A stretch of DNA of 64,000 nt from Xanthobacteraceae bacterium (GTDB lineage: Bacteria > Pseudomonadota > Alphaproteobacteria > Rhizobiales > Xanthobacteraceae): contig SCUB01000010.1 in assembly GCA_004297465.1 (NCBI GenBank), positions 248,001 through 312,000 of the forward strand, given 5' to 3'. The notes beneath the pieces are model-generated. The model made no database searches. It had not been told where the DNA came from and worked only from the letters and a program-made list of their open reading frames with translations. Shown here in pieces: positions 36,805 to 51,512 of this stretch; the stretch's first letter is position 1; every line of letters starts with the position of its first letter. The position numbers were made by a program, and so were the translations under genes.

Positions 36805-37821
36805 TCAGTGGGTGTCGAAGATCGGCACCTTCGGCGCGGCGGCCGCTTCCGGCGTCGCCTCGACGTCCGGCGTCGCATAATTGAGGAAGCTGTCGGGCAG
36901 TGCCGCGCCCCAGTACACGCCGGTGCCGCGCTCGTCCTCGTTCCAGGTCACCGGCTTGAAGTCTGGCGCGAACACCAGGTAGCTGCCGGAATAGACTTCC
37001 ATGCGGTTGCCGCCGGGTTCGTAGTGATAGAGGTAGAAGCCCTGGGAGTTGTTGTGCTTCGACGGGCCGGCCTCGATGAAGATGCCGGCTTCCATGAGGA
37101 TTTCCGCGGCGCGCAGCACGTCCTGCTGCTCGTCGACCCACAGGCCGAAGTGATGGACGCGGGCGGTGCCGCCCTTGACGTCGGTGACGTAGGCCATCTG
37201 GTGATGCACGGGGTTGGGCGACAGCCACGAGCCGATCTCGGTCTGGCCGTCGTTGAAGCGCACCTGCTCGCGCAGCTTGAGGCCGAGCAGGTCCTGCGCG
37301 AACTCGCGGTTGCTGGCGACATCCTTGGCCAGCAGCGCCAGATGGTCGATGCGGCGCACGTTGATGCCGCGCCCGGTGTAGCGCTGCGGCAGGTTCTTCA
37401 GTTTCGATTTGAGGTTGTCAGGCGCCTCGTAGGCCGTCTCCTCGTAATAGACTTCCATGATGTGACCTTCCGGATCATTGAACCGGAACGCCGGGCCGCG
37501 GCCGTATTCACCATTGGTCCAGCCGATGCCGAGACCGCTATCCTGGATCGCCTGGGCGCGGCGCTCCAGCGCCTGCGGGCTCGAGGCACGCCACGACACG
37601 CAGCCGACGCCCGGCGCCTTGGCCGCCGTCAGCTTCACGGTCGAGGTGGCATAGTCGCCATAGCCGCGCAGATAGACCGAATTACCTTCGGTATGGACAT
37701 TTTCCATGCCAAGGATATTGACGAAATAGTCGAGACTCTCGGCGGGCTTGGGACTCAGGATTTCGATATTGCCGAGGTGCGCGATGTCGAGGATCGGTTC
37801 CGCAGCTTGGGATGTGGCCAT
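36805..37821 (-). CDS. Extradiol (catechol 2,3-dioxygenase-type) VOC dioxygenase
   Basis: A 338-residue two-domain VOC-fold ring-cleavage dioxygenase. The N-terminal VOC module spans about 12-125; the catalytic C-terminal module spans about 150-275 with the metal ligands His in RRIDHLALLAKD, His in VHHFGLWVDEQ and Glu in NRMEVYSG. It should cleave a catechol-like substrate next to the hydroxyl pair using Fe(II) or Mn(II). No other ring-cleavage genes flank it. It is divergent from a LysR gene and shares with it an inverted repeat at 37842-37865, so the LysR protein is its likely regulator. Confidence 0.88.
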   Translation of the reverse strand: MATSQAAEPILDIAHLGNIEILSPKPAESLDYFVNILGMENVHTEGNSVYLRGYGDYATSTVKLTAAKAPGVGCVSWRASSPQALERRAQAIQDSGLGIGWTNGEYGRGPAFRFNDPEGHIMEVYYEETAYEAPDNLKSKLKNLPQRYTGRGINVRRIDHLALLAKDVASNREFAQDLLGLKLREQVRFNDGQTEIGSWLSPNPVHHQMAYVTDVKGGTARVHHFGLWVDEQQDVLRAAEILMEAGIFIEAGPSKHNNSQGFYLYHYEPGGNRMEVYSGSYLVFAPDFKPVTWNEDERGTGVYWGAALPDSFLNYATPDVEATPEAAAAPKVPIFDTH

Positions 37822-37841
37822 GAGGAGCTTCCTCCGGAATA

Positions 37842-37865
37842 GTCGATATTTTGTAAATTATCGAC
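37842..37865. promoter_or_regulatory. LysR-type operator in dioxygenase-lysR intergenic region
   Basis: GTCGATA-N10-TATCGAC is a perfect 7-base inverted repeat in a 24-base frame, with the T-N11-A core seen at LysR-type sites. It lies 20 bases before the dioxygenase ATG and 55 bases before the lysR ATG. Confidence 0.8.
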
Positions 37866-37920
37866 ATCGATACTGGCAAATGGCCTTTGATTAATAAACC
37901 GAATAACATTCATATAACGC

Positions 37921-38835
37921 ATGAGCAATCTTAATTACTTGAACCTCGACGGCCACTCCCTCGAACTGTTCCTCGCGGTGATCGAGGAGGGTTCGGTGAC
38001 CGCGGCCGCCACCCGCCTCGGCCTGACCCAGTCGGCCGTTAGCCACGGGCTCGACCGCCTGCGCGGCATCGTCAACGATCCGTTGTTCGTCCGTTCGGGA
38101 CGCGGCATCATCGCCACCGCGCACGCCGAGGCGCTGGCGCGCAAGGCCCACATGATCCTCGACGGGCTGAAGGATTTCTCGACCGCCTCGGAATTCGATC
38201 CGGCCACCGCCAACCTGTCGCTGACAATTGCCGCCAACGACCTGCAGCGCGACCTGCTGCTGCCGAAATTCCTCGAAACCGTGGCGGCCGCGGTCAGGCG
38301 CATTCACCTGCGCGTCATCCCGTCCGACCTGCCGCAGCCGGATCTGCTACGCGACAACCGCTGCGACCTGCTGATCTCGCCGCTGCCGCCGTCGGGCACC
38401 GACATCGTGCAGAAGCGCCTGGTGCGCGACCACTACATCTGTTTCTTCGATGCCGCCCGGCGCATAGCGCCGGCCACGCTCGACGACTATCTGGCGGCGC
38501 GCCACGTCACCGTCGTCTACACCGACAACGAGCGGCTCAACTTCGACAAGATCCTCGAAGCCAACGGCATCCGCCGCGACATCGCGGTGTCGGTGCCCAA
38601 TTTCGCCGGCGCCGCCGCGTTCCTGCGCGGCACCGACATGCTCGCCAGCATGCCGAGCTTCCTGCGCCGCACCGTGATGGCCGGCTTCGGTTCCGCGCCG
38701 ATCCCGACCAAATACAGCTACGGCGAGCTGCCGCTCTATCTCGCCTGGCATGTGCGCAACCAGAAGGACCCCGCCAACACCTGGCTGCGCAACGTGCTGA
38801 TCGAGGTGGCCGCCACCATCGTCGACGGCGGCTGA
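37921..38835 (+). CDS. LysR-family transcriptional regulator
   Basis: A 304-residue LysR regulator: N-terminal HTH (about 12-70, VIEEGSVTAAATRLGLTQSA and VSHGLDRLRGIV) and C-terminal co-inducer domain (about 95-300). The HTH context resembles the NahR/NodD-like subgroup that reads aromatic inducers, which suits its divergent partner, an extradiol dioxygenase. The inducer cannot be told from sequence. Its stop is 3 bases from the convergent mutB stop. Confidence 0.9.
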   Translation: MSNLNYLNLDGHSLELFLAVIEEGSVTAAATRLGLTQSAVSHGLDRLRGIVNDPLFVRSGRGIIATAHAEALARKAHMILDGLKDFSTASEFDPATANLSLTIAANDLQRDLLLPKFLETVAAAVRRIHLRVIPSDLPQPDLLRDNRCDLLISPLPPSGTDIVQKRLVRDHYICFFDAARRIAPATLDDYLAARHVTVVYTDNERLNFDKILEANGIRRDIAVSVPNFAGAAAFLRGTDMLASMPSFLRRTVMAGFGSAPIPTKYSYGELPLYLAWHVRNQKDPANTWLRNVLIEVAATIVDGG

Positions 38836-38838
38836 GGC

Positions 38839-40995
<2,157 letters not shown>

Positions 40996-41006
40996 GCTTT
41001 CGTCCC

Positions 41007-42884
41007 TCATGCTTCCAGAAGCGTATGGGCCGCCTGCAGCACCGCCAGCACGTCGCAGCCGGCATGAATGAAGGTGCCGATTCCGGCGGCGCGCAACGCG
41101 GCCTCCTGCTCGCCGGCGCGGCCGGCGAGATAAAGATGACGGACGCCGGCCTCGGTGAGCGCGCGCGCCGCTCCTTCCGCCTCGCGCGCATAGACGGCGT
41201 CGGACGAGCACAGGCAGGCGAACGCGGCGCCCGATGCCGCGCAGGCGTCCGCGAGTTCGTCAAGGCTGTCGAACGCCTCGCCGCCGACCGCCTCGATGCC
41301 GCCGGCCTCGAAGAAGTTCTTGGCGAAGGTGACGCGCGCGGTGAAATCGGCCGCGCCGCCGAGCGCGGCGAGGAACACCCTGGGGCGCGTACCATCAGCC
41401 TTGAGCAGCCGGTCGGAGGCGTCGCGCAGCTTCTCGAACGGCTCGGCCAGCCGCATCGGCTTGATGGCGTCAAACTTGACGACGGCGGCGCCGCCATGGG
41501 CGGTGCCGATCAGCCGGCTGCCCAGCACAGGAACCGGCGCTTCGTGAATGTCGGGGAACTCGGAGGCGCCGGTCAGCGCATCCCTGCGGCGCACGACATT
41601 GGCGGCGCGCTCGGCCTGCACGGCCAGGACCTTGCGCGCGATCAGCCCGCCCTCAAGCGCGGCCCCGGCGCCGCCGGCCTGCTCGATCTCCTGGAACAGC
41701 AGCCACGCCGCCTCGCACAAACCCGCGGTGAGATGCTCGATGCCGCCCGAGCCCGCGGCCGGATCGGCGACCCGCGCCAGATTCGATTCCTCCAGCAGGA
41801 TGAGCTGGGTGTTGCGCGCCGCGCGCCGCGCCATCGCGTCCGGCAGCCCCAGCGCCAGCGTGTGCGGCAGCACGGTGACGCTGTTGGCGCCGCCGAGCCC
41901 GGCGGCGAAGGCCGCCATGGTGGCGCGCAGCATGTTCACATACGGATCGCGCCGGGTCAGCATGCGCCACGCCGTTTCGGCGCCGACGAACGCCGGCTGC
42001 GGCGAAAGCCCGCACGCCGTCTCGACGCGCGCCCACAGTTTGCGCAAGGCGCGGAACTTGGCGATGGTGAGGAACTGGTCGGCATCGGCGGCGAGCCGGA
42101 ACGCAATGGCGGCGCGCGCGTCCGCAAGCGCCATGCCGCCGCCCTCCAGCGCGCGCAGGTAGGCGACCGCGCTCGCCAGCACGAAGGCCAACTCCTGCGC
42201 CTCCGAGCCGCCGGCGTCATGCACCGGGCGGCCGTCGGCAAGCACGAAGGGCCCGCCATAGCCGCGCAGCTTCAGCGCGTTGACGTGCTGCGCCAGCGCC
42301 TCGGCGAGTTCCGGCCACGGCGCGGCGGCATAGCCGCGCACCGCCATCACCGCCAGCGGCTCGTGATTGAAATGCACGCGCACGCGGGCCGGATCGACGC
42401 CGCGCCGCGCCACCACCTCGTCAAACGCCATCGCCACATCGCCGCTGCCGAACACCGGAAACAGCTCGATCAGCACCCCGGCATCGAGCACCACGCCGGC
42501 GAGCGCCTGCGCCAGCGTGTCCGACGCCGCCTCGGGCAGACCGAGGCCGTGGGCGCCGACGCCGCCGCAGCACACCAGCGCCAGCGCGGTGGCGCCGTTC
42601 TCGAGATCGTCCAGCGCCTGCGCGTTGACCTGATCCGGCTCGGCATGGTCGAGGCGCTGCGAGATCAGCCACGGCTCGGCCGCGCCGCGGCCGGCGACCA
42701 CCGGCGCATGGGCGGCGCGCGAATAGATCGGCTCGATGGCGAGGTGGTCGTAGGTGCGGCTGACGAGCTTTTTATCGAACGGCGCGCCCTTGAGCACGCC
42801 ATCGACCAGCGCGCGCCACTCCGCGCGGGTGGCCGGCGGAAATTCGGCGGCCAGAGACAGGGTATCGGAACTGCCCGGCTTCAT
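41007..42884 (-). CDS. mutA: Methylmalonyl-CoA mutase small subunit
   Basis: A 625-residue partner of MutB. The N-terminal mutase-like barrel has [20 protein letters not shown] and [20 protein letters not shown]. The C-terminal flavodoxin-like domain lacks the DxHxxG axial-His motif, so it should not bind B12, as is usual for the small subunit of heterodimeric mutases. The ATG at 42884 was chosen; an ATG at 42911 has no ribosome-binding site. Its stop overlaps a possible mutB start. Confidence 0.92.
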   Translation of the reverse strand: MKPGSSDTLSLAAEFPPATRAEWRALVDGVLKGAPFDKKLVSRTYDHLAIEPIYSRAAHAPVVAGRGAAEPWLISQRLDHAEPDQVNAQALDDLENGATALALVCCGGVGAHGLGLPEAASDTLAQALAGVVLDAGVLIELFPVFGSGDVAMAFDEVVARRGVDPARVRVHFNHEPLAVMAVRGYAAAPWPELAEALAQHVNALKLRGYGGPFVLADGRPVHDAGGSEAQELAFVLASAVAYLRALEGGGMALADARAAIAFRLAADADQFLTIAKFRALRKLWARVETACGLSPQPAFVGAETAWRMLTRRDPYVNMLRATMAAFAAGLGGANSVTVLPHTLALGLPDAMARRAARNTQLILLEESNLARVADPAAGSGGIEHLTAGLCEAAWLLFQEIEQAGGAGAALEGGLIARKVLAVQAERAANVVRRRDALTGASEFPDIHEAPVPVLGSRLIGTAHGGAAVVKFDAIKPMRLAEPFEKLRDASDRLLKADGTRPRVFLAALGGAADFTARVTFAKNFFEAGGIEAVGGEAFDSLDELADACAASGAAFACLCSSDAVYAREAEGAARALTEAGVRHLYLAGRAGEQEAALRAAGIGTFIHAGCDVLAVLQAAHTLLEA

Positions 42885-42926
42885 AGTCGTGTTCCCGATG
42901 CTTGGCTGCATCCGAAGGCCCTTAGC

Positions 42927-44942
<2,016 letters not shown>

Positions 44943-44950
44943 GGCCCCAC

Positions 44951-46483
44951 TCACAGCGGCAGGTTGTCGTGTTTCTTGGCGGGAATCTCGACATGCTTGT
45001 CGCGCAGCATGCCGAGCGCGCGGGCGAGACGCTTGCGTGTCGAGTGCGGCATGATGACGTCGTCGATATAGCCGCGCTCGGCGGCGATGAACGGCGACAG
45101 GAACCGGCTCTCGTATTCCCTGGTGCGCGCCGCGATCTTGTCGGCGTCGCCGATGTCGGCGCGGAAGATGATCTCCACCGCGCCCTTGGCGCCCATCACC
45201 GCGATCTGCGCCGTCGGCCATGCATAGTTGATGTCGGCGCCGATCTCCTTCGAGGCCATGACGTCGAAGGCGCCGCCATAGGCCTTGCGGGTGATCACCG
45301 TGACGAGCGGCACCGTGCACTGGCTGTAGGCGAACAACAGCTTGGCGCCGTGCTTGATGAGGCCGCCATATTCCTGCGCGGTGCCCGGCAGGAAGCCCGG
45401 CACGTCGACGAAGGTGACGATCGGAATGTTGAAGGCGTCGCAGAAGCGCACGAAGCGCGCCGCCTTGCGCGAGGCATCGCCGTCGAGCACGCCGGCCAGC
45501 ACCATCGGCTGGTTGGCGACGAAGCCCACCGTGCGCCCGGCAATGCGGCCGAAGCCGGTGACGATGTTGCGGGCGAACGTCTCGGAGATCTCGAAGAAAT
45601 CGCCCTCGTCGATGACTTTCAGGATCAGTTCCTTGATGTCGTAGGGCTTGTTGGGGTTTTCCGGCACCAGCGTGTCGAGCGAGGGCTCGATGCGCTCGAT
45701 GTCGTCGAAGCTCGGCCATTCCGGCACGCCGTCGGTGTTGTTGGAGGGCAGGAAGTCGATCAGGCGGCGCATCTGCAGCAGCGTCTCGACGTCGTTGTCG
45801 TAGGCGCCGTCGGCGATCGAGGAGCGCGTGGCGTGGACGCTGGCGCCGCCCAGTTCCTCGGCGGTGACGACCTCGTTGGTCACCGTCTTCACCACGTCGG
45901 GGCCGGTGACGAACATGTAGCTGGTGTCCTTCACCATGAAGATGAAGTCGGTGAGCGCCGGCGAATAGACGTCGCCGCCCGCGCACGGCCCCATGATGAC
46001 GGAGATCTGCGGGATGACGCCCGACGCCAGCACGTTGCGGCGGAACACGTAGGAATAGCCGGCCAGCGCCGCGACGCCCTCCTGGATGCGGGCACCGCCG
46101 GCGTCATAGAGGCCGATGATCGGCGCGCGCGCCTTCACGGCCATGTCCTGGATCTTGTTGATCTTCTGCGCGTGGGTCTCCGACAGCGAGCCGCCGAACA
46201 CGGTGAAGTCCTTGGCGAACACGAACACGGTGCGGCCGTTGACGGTGCCCCAGCCGGTGACGACGCCGTCGCCGGGGATCTTGGTCTTGTCGGCGCCGAA
46301 CTCGGTCGAGCGGTGCTCTACGAACATGTCGAACTCCTCGAACGAGCCCTTGTCGAGCAACAGCTCGATGCGCTCGCGCGCGGTGAGCTTGCCGCGCGCA
46401 TGCTGGGCCTCGATGCGGCGCATGCCGCCGCCGAGCCGCGCGTTGGCGCGACGGGTGTCGAGCTTGTCGAGCACGTCTTTCAT
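44951..46483 (-). CDS. pccB: Propionyl-CoA carboxylase carboxyltransferase subunit PccB
   Basis: A 510-residue crotonase-fold carboxyltransferase that moves CO2 from biotin to propionyl-CoA, making methylmalonyl-CoA. Marks are [51 protein letters not shown] and [17 protein letters not shown]. It is the first gene of the minus-strand set pccB-pccA-mutA-mutB, and pccR is divergent from it. Confidence 0.96.
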   Translation of the reverse strand: MKDVLDKLDTRRANARLGGGMRRIEAQHARGKLTARERIELLLDKGSFEEFDMFVEHRSTEFGADKTKIPGDGVVTGWGTVNGRTVFVFAKDFTVFGGSLSETHAQKINKIQDMAVKARAPIIGLYDAGGARIQEGVAALAGYSYVFRRNVLASGVIPQISVIMGPCAGGDVYSPALTDFIFMVKDTSYMFVTGPDVVKTVTNEVVTAEELGGASVHATRSSIADGAYDNDVETLLQMRRLIDFLPSNNTDGVPEWPSFDDIERIEPSLDTLVPENPNKPYDIKELILKVIDEGDFFEISETFARNIVTGFGRIAGRTVGFVANQPMVLAGVLDGDASRKAARFVRFCDAFNIPIVTFVDVPGFLPGTAQEYGGLIKHGAKLLFAYSQCTVPLVTVITRKAYGGAFDVMASKEIGADINYAWPTAQIAVMGAKGAVEIIFRADIGDADKIAARTREYESRFLSPFIAAERGYIDDVIMPHSTRKRLARALGMLRDKHVEIPAKKHDNLPL

Positions 46484-46572
46484 GGAACTGACCCCGGAAC
46501 CGCAAGCGGCTGTGAAATGTCCTCTACCTAAATGGACTAAAGCCTTTGGTTGACAACCGATAATGTGTATTA

Positions 46573-46605
46573 TTGCAAATCTGCAAACTTAACTATATTG
46601 CAAAA
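46573..46605. promoter_or_regulatory. TTGCAAA-type repeats before pccB and pccR
   Basis: ATTGCAAA (46573-46579), CTGCAAA (46581-46587) and TTGCAAAA (46598-46605) form a cluster of direct half-sites in the pccB-pccR gap. PccR-type ScfR regulators are reported to use TTTGCAAA-like sites, so this is the probable operator. Confidence 0.65.
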
Positions 46606-46616
46606 CAGAGAGCATC

Positions 46617-48056
46617 GTGGCCGAACTCGGCAAGCGTAAACGCAAGCTGTTCGCGGGCGCCACCATCCGGCGCTTACGCGAGTCGAACCGCCTGACGCAG
46701 CAGACCGTAGCGCAAAGGCTGGGGATTTCAGCAAGTTATCTCAACCAGATCGAATCCAACCAGCGCCCGTTGACGGCCCCGGTGCTGGTCGAGCTGGCGC
46801 GGGTGTTCCGCGTCGACGTTGCCGCGCTGTCGGAGGACAGCGGTGAGCGGCTGATCGGCAATTTGCAGGAAGCGCTGTCCGATCCGCTGGTCGGCGGCGC
46901 CGCCGTCGGCGCCCAGGAGATCAAGGTCTGCGTGCAGCAGACCCCCAACATCGCCAAGACCATCGTCCGCCTGCACGACGCCCACCGCCAGCTCGCCGAG
47001 CGCTACCAGGCCATCGACGACGCGCTCCTGGCCTCCGAGGCCGGCCCGCAGGAGTCCAACCAGTTCCCCTACGACGAGGTGCGCGAGTTCTTCCACCGCA
47101 TCAACAACTACGTCGATCCGCTCGACCGCGCCGCCGAGGCGCTGGCCGAGCGCGAGGGCCTGAGCGCCGGCAAGCGCCTGACGCGACTCGTCGACTACCT
47201 GCGCCGCCAGCACGGCATCGCGGTCGTCTTCGCGCACGACACTGGCCCCGGCCTGATGCGTCACTTCGACCGCGACAGCGCCACCCTCCGCGTCAACGGC
47301 CTGATGGAGCCGGCGACGCAGGCCTTCGTGCTGGCGCACCAGATCGCGCTGATCGAGCAGCGTGAGGAGATCGAGGCGCTGGTGGCGCGGGCCGAGTTCC
47401 GCTCCACGGAGGCGCCCGCGGTGTGCACGCTGGCGCTCGCCAACTACTTCGCCGGCGCTCTGCTCCTGCCCTACGAGCGGCTGCTGGCGGCAGCGCGCGA
47501 GGTGCGCCACGACGTCGAGCTGCTGTGCCACCGCTTCGAAGCAAGCTTCGAGCAGGTCTGCCATCGGCTCTCGACGCTGCAGCGCTCGGGCCGCGAGGGC
47601 ATCCCGTTCTACTTCCTGCGCGTCGACCGCGCCGGCAACATCACCAAGCGCCACAGCGCGACGCGGCTGCAGTTCGCCCGCTACGGCGGCGCCTGCCCGC
47701 TGTGGAACATCCACGAAGCCTTCGAGGCGCCCGACCGCATGCTGGTGCAGGTCGCCGAGATGCCGGACAAGACGCGCTATCTGTCGATCGCGCGCGGCAT
47801 CACCAAGTCCGGCGGCAGCTACCGCGCGCCGCTCAGACGCTATGCCATCGGCTTCGGTTGCGAAACGGCTTACGCGGAGGAGCTGGTCTATGCCGACGGC
47901 CTCGACCTGCGCAGCGCCGGCGCCGCCACCATGATCGGGGTGAGCTGCCGGCTGTGCGAGCGCGCCGACTGCCACCAGCGCGCGGTGCCCCCCGTCGGCC
48001 GCGCCATCGCCGTCGACCTCACCTCGCGCGGCCAGGTGCCGTACCGGGTGCTGTAG
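46617..48056 (+). CDS. pccR: Short-chain fatty acyl-CoA regulator PccR (ScfR family)
   Basis: A 479-residue regulator with an N-terminal XRE-type HTH (about 12-65, QTVAQRLGISASYLNQIESN) and a long sensor region of the ScfR family. A IrrE-like middle section precedes the C-terminal cysteine-bearing piece CRLCERADCHQRAVPP. ScfR proteins sense short-chain acyl-CoA and control their neighbouring pathway; beside pccBA-mutAB this one fits PccR. The start is GTG at 46617 with AGAGAG upstream. TTGCAAA-type half-sites sit directly before it. Confidence 0.9.
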   Translation: MAELGKRKRKLFAGATIRRLRESNRLTQQTVAQRLGISASYLNQIESNQRPLTAPVLVELARVFRVDVAALSEDSGERLIGNLQEALSDPLVGGAAVGAQEIKVCVQQTPNIAKTIVRLHDAHRQLAERYQAIDDALLASEAGPQESNQFPYDEVREFFHRINNYVDPLDRAAEALAEREGLSAGKRLTRLVDYLRRQHGIAVVFAHDTGPGLMRHFDRDSATLRVNGLMEPATQAFVLAHQIALIEQREEIEALVARAEFRSTEAPAVCTLALANYFAGALLLPYERLLAAAREVRHDVELLCHRFEASFEQVCHRLSTLQRSGREGIPFYFLRVDRAGNITKRHSATRLQFARYGGACPLWNIHEAFEAPDRMLVQVAEMPDKTRYLSIARGITKSGGSYRAPLRRYAIGFGCETAYAEELVYADGLDLRSAGAATMIGVSCRLCERADCHQRAVPPVGRAIAVDLTSRGQVPYRVL

Positions 48057-48057
48057 C

Positions 48058-48609
48058 TCAAGTCCCGAACAGCTCGGCCTGGGCCAAGGTCGGCGCCGCC
48101 GCGTCCTTGGGCGAGAGCAGCGGCGCGGCCACGCCGGGCCAGCGGATGCCGATGGCCGCGTCGTCCCACAGAATGCCGCGTTCGTGCTCGCGCGACCAGT
48201 AATCGGTGGTCTTGTACAGCACCTCGGCGGCATCGCTCAGCGTCTGGAACGCATGACCGAACCCTTCGGGAATCCACAGCTGCCTGCGGTTGGCGGCGGA
48301 GAGAATCTCGCCGACCCAGCGGCCGAACGTCGGCGAGGCGCGCCGCAGATCCACCGCGACATCGAAGATCTCGCCGTGCACGACCCGGATCAGCTTGCCT
48401 TGCGCCTTCGGCGCGAGCTGGTAGTGGATGCCCCGCACCACGCCCTTCACCGACCGCGAATGATTGTCCTGCACGAACGTCACCGCGCGGCCGACCGCCG
48501 CCGCGAAGCGCTCCTGGTTGAAGCTCTCGAAGAAGAAGCCCCGGTCGTCGGCGAACAGCCGCGGTTCGAAAACCATCACCTCGGGGATCGCTGTCGGCGT
48601 CGCCTTCAT
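48058..48609 (-). CDS. rfbC: dTDP-4-dehydrorhamnose 3,5-epimerase RfbC
   Basis: A 183-residue cupin-fold epimerase with [32 protein letters not shown] and [11 protein letters not shown]. It carries out the third step of dTDP-L-rhamnose synthesis. The start overlaps the rfbA stop by 4 bases. It is last in the minus-strand set rfbB-rfbD-rfbA-rfbC and ends 1 base from the convergent pccR stop. Confidence 0.96.
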   Translation of the reverse strand: MKATPTAIPEVMVFEPRLFADDRGFFFESFNQERFAAAVGRAVTFVQDNHSRSVKGVVRGIHYQLAPKAQGKLIRVVHGEIFDVAVDLRRASPTFGRWVGEILSAANRRQLWIPEGFGHAFQTLSDAAEVLYKTTDYWSREHERGILWDDAAIGIRWPGVAAPLLSPKDAAAPTLAQAELFGT

Positions 48610-49493
48610 CGCAGATGCTTCTCGCGCAGGATGCCAAGCAGATATTGCCCGTAGCTGGTCCTGGCCAGCGGCGCCGCCAGGCGTTCGAGTTCGCCGGCAT
48701 CGATCCAGTTCTGTTCGAACGCGATTTCTTCCGGGCAGGCGATCTTCAGGCCCTGCCGGTGCTCGAGCGCGGCGACGAACTGGCCAGCTTCGAGCAGCGA
48801 TTCATGCGTGCCGGTGTCGAGCCAGGCAAAGCCGCGCCCCATCACCTCGACATGCAGCGCGCCGGCCTCGAGATAGGCGCGGTTGACGTCGGTGATCTCC
48901 AGTTCGCCGCGCGCCGACGGCTTGACGGCGCGGGCGATGGCGATGGCGTCGTTGTCGTAGTAATAGAGTCCGGTCACGGCATAATGCGAACGCGGCGAAC
49001 GCGGCTTTTCCTCCAATGAGAGCGCGCGCTGCCGGCCGTCGAACTCGACGACGCCATAGCGCTCGGGATCGGGCACGCGATAGGCGAACACCGTGGCGCC
49101 GACGGGGCGCGTCGACGCGGTCTGCAACAGCGCCGGCAGCCCGTGGCCATAGAAGATGTTGTCGCCCAGCACCAGCGTCACCGCGTCGCTGCCGACGAAC
49201 GGCGCCCCGATGATGAGCGCCTGCGCCAGTCCCTCGGGTTTGGGCTGCGCCGCGTAGGAAAAGTTCATGCCCCAGCGCGCGCCGTCGCCGAGCAGCTGCT
49301 CGAAACGGGAAATGTCGTGAGGCGTGGAAATCACCAGCACGTCGCGGATGCCGGCGAGCATCAGCACCGACAGCGGGTAATACACCATCGGCTTGTCGAA
49401 CACCGGCAGCAGCTGCTTGCTGACCGCCAGCGTCGCCGGATGCAGTCGGGTGCCCGATCCGCCGGCGAGAAGAATGCCCTTGCGCCTGCTCAT
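48606..49493 (-). CDS. rfbA: Glucose-1-phosphate thymidylyltransferase RfbA
   Basis: A 295-residue nucleotidyltransferase with the signature [28 protein letters not shown] and [20 protein letters not shown]. It makes dTDP-glucose from dTTP and glucose-1-phosphate, the first step to dTDP-rhamnose. It starts 3 bases after the rfbD stop. Confidence 0.97.
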   Translation of the reverse strand: MSRRKGILLAGGSGTRLHPATLAVSKQLLPVFDKPMVYYPLSVLMLAGIRDVLVISTPHDISRFEQLLGDGARWGMNFSYAAQPKPEGLAQALIIGAPFVGSDAVTLVLGDNIFYGHGLPALLQTASTRPVGATVFAYRVPDPERYGVVEFDGRQRALSLEEKPRSPRSHYAVTGLYYYDNDAIAIARAVKPSARGELEITDVNRAYLEAGALHVEVMGRGFAWLDTGTHESLLEAGQFVAALEHRQGLKIACPEEIAFEQNWIDAGELERLAAPLARTSYGQYLLGILREKHLR

Positions 49494-49496
49494 GCC

Positions 49497-50387
49497 CTAC
49501 CGTCCCGTCATCTCGGCGGCGAAGCGCCGCACGTCGTCCCGCCAGTCGGGCAGGCAGATCGGCAATTCCGCCAGAATCCTTGCACAGTCCAGCACGGAAT
49601 TGGCCGGCCGCGCCGCCGCCACCGGATAATCGCGCGCGGCGATCGGCCGGATGCGGCCCGCGCCGGCTTTCAGTTTCATGCCGCGCCGCGCCGCCTCATT
49701 GATCAGTTCCACCGCATAGCCATGCCAGGAGGTGTGGCCGCGCGGCGCCAGATGATAGACCCCGTTGCCGCCCTCGCCGCCTTCCTGCCAGCGGTCGATC
49801 CAGCGCGCCGTCACCTCGGCGATTAGCTCGACCGAGGTCGGCGCGCCGATCTGGTCGTCGACCACCTTGAGTTCGTCGCGCTCGGCCGCAAGGCGCAGCA
49901 TGGTGCGGGCGAAATTGTTGCCAGTACGGCCGTAAACCCAGCTCACCCGCAGGATGAGGCAGTGCCCGCCGGCCGCCAGCACGGCGCTGTCGCCCGCGAG
50001 CTTCGAGGCTCCATAAACGCCGAGCGGGTTGGGTGCGTCGGCCTCGACATAGGCGCCCGTCTTGGCGCCGTCGTACACGTAATCGGTCGAGTAATGAATG
50101 AGGCGCGCGTTGGCGCGCGCGGCTTCCTCGGCGATGACGCGCGGCGCCTCGGCGTTGATGCGAAAACACAGGTCGCGTTCGCTCTCGGCGCGGTCGACCG
50201 CGGTGTAGGCGGCCGCGTTGACGATGACGTCGGGCGCGGCCGCGCGGATCGCCGCGCGCAAGGCCTGCGCCTCGCCAAGGTCGCAGCTGGCGCGGCCGTG
50301 CGCGACCAGTTCGCCGCGTAATGCCAGCGGGCGCTGCAAGGCCCAGCCTAGCTGACCGTCTTTTCCCAACAGCAGGATCTTCTGCAA
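49497..50387 (-). CDS. rfbD: dTDP-4-dehydrorhamnose reductase RfbD, TTG start
   Basis: A 296-residue SDR-type reductase making dTDP-L-rhamnose. It has the nucleotide-binding start MQKILLLGKDGQLGW, NAAAYTAVDRAE, STDYVYDG and YGASKLAGD. The TTG at 50387 is chosen because it places GAGGTGA five bases upstream and gives the family N-terminus; a GTG at 50396 that overlaps the rfbB stop (GTGA) is the alternative. There is no ATG near. Confidence 0.93.
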   Translation of the reverse strand: MQKILLLGKDGQLGWALQRPLALRGELVAHGRASCDLGEAQALRAAIRAAAPDVIVNAAAYTAVDRAESERDLCFRINAEAPRVIAEEAARANARLIHYSTDYVYDGAKTGAYVEADAPNPLGVYGASKLAGDSAVLAAGGHCLILRVSWVYGRTGNNFARTMLRLAAERDELKVVDDQIGAPTSVELIAEVTARWIDRWQEGGEGGNGVYHLAPRGHTSWHGYAVELINEAARRGMKLKAGAGRIRPIAARDYPVAAARPANSVLDCARILAELPICLPDWRDDVRRFAAEMTGR

Positions 50388-50392
50388 GGCGG

Positions 50393-51472
50393 TCACCTCG
50401 CGGCGTAGTTCTGCGCCAGCCAGTCGCGGTAGTCGCCCGACACCACGCGCTCGACCCACGCCACGTTGTCGAGATACCAGCGGATGGTCTTGCGCAACCC
50501 GGTGGCGAACGACTCCCGAGGCTTCCAGCCTAGCTCGTGGAAAATCTTGCCGGCGTCGATGGCATAGCGGCGGTCGTGGCCGGGCCGGTCGGCGACGTGA
50601 GTGACCTGGTCGCGGTAGGAGATGCCGTCGCCGCGTGGCCGTTCGGCGTCGAGCAGATCGCAGATCATGTGCACGACATCGATGTTGGCCTGCTCGTTCC
50701 AGCCGCCGATGTTGTAGGTCTCGCCGAGCCGGCCCTTGCGCAGCACGGTGCGCACCGCCGCGCAATGGTCGCCGACATAGAGCCAGTCGCGCACCTGCCG
50801 GCCGTCGCCATAGATCGGCAGCGCCTTGCCGACCAGCGCATGATGGATCACCAGCGGAATGAGCTTTTCCGGAAACTGATAGGGACCGTAATTGTTGGAG
50901 CAGTTGGTGGTGATGACCGGCAGGCCATAGGTGTGATGCCAGGCCCGCACCAGATGATCGGAGGCCGCCTTCGATGCCGCATAGGGACTGTTGGGCTCGA
51001 AAGGGTTGATCTCGCGAAACGGCGCGGTGCCCGGCTGCAGCGAGCCGTAGACCTCGTCGGTCGAGACATGCAGGAAGCGGAACGCGGCCTGCTCGGCGTC
51101 GGCCAGCCCGCTCCAGTAGGCGCGCGCGCATTCGAGCAGCCGGAACGTGCCGACGATGTTGGTGGTGATGAAATCCTCGGGACCGTGGATCGAGCGGTCG
51201 ACATGGGATTCGGCGGCGAAGTTGACGATGGCGCGCGGCCGGACGCGGGCCAGCAAGGCATTGACGGCCGCGACGTCGCCGATGTCGGCGCGCACGAATT
51301 CATGCCGCGCATCGCCGCGCCAGTCCGACAGGTTGTCGGGGTTGCCGGCATAGGTCAGCTTGTCGAGGGTCACCACCGGCGTGTTCTCGCCGGCCAGCCA
51401 GTCGTTGACAAAATTGGCGCCGATGAATCCGGCGCCGCCGGTCACGAGGATCGGCTGCTGCGCAAATTCCAT
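50393..51472 (-). CDS. rfbB: dTDP-glucose 4,6-dehydratase RfbB
   Basis: A 359-residue extended SDR with ILVTGGAGFIGANFV, the FAAESHVDRSI motif, the catalytic YxxxK in PYAASKAASDHLVRAW and NCSNNYGPYQFPEKLIP. It converts dTDP-glucose to the 4-keto-6-deoxy sugar, the second step to dTDP-rhamnose. The ATG at 51472 starts just before the Rossmann motif. It leads the rfbBDAC set. Confidence 0.97.
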   Translation of the reverse strand: MEFAQQPILVTGGAGFIGANFVNDWLAGENTPVVTLDKLTYAGNPDNLSDWRGDARHEFVRADIGDVAAVNALLARVRPRAIVNFAAESHVDRSIHGPEDFITTNIVGTFRLLECARAYWSGLADAEQAAFRFLHVSTDEVYGSLQPGTAPFREINPFEPNSPYAASKAASDHLVRAWHHTYGLPVITTNCSNNYGPYQFPEKLIPLVIHHALVGKALPIYGDGRQVRDWLYVGDHCAAVRTVLRKGRLGETYNIGGWNEQANIDVVHMICDLLDAERPRGDGISYRDQVTHVADRPGHDRRYAIDAGKIFHELGWKPRESFATGLRKTIRWYLDNVAWVERVVSGDYRDWLAQNYAAR

Positions 51473-51512
51473 GAATTCCAGCCCCCCGCGACGAAAAACG
51501 CTCCGCCGTTCC

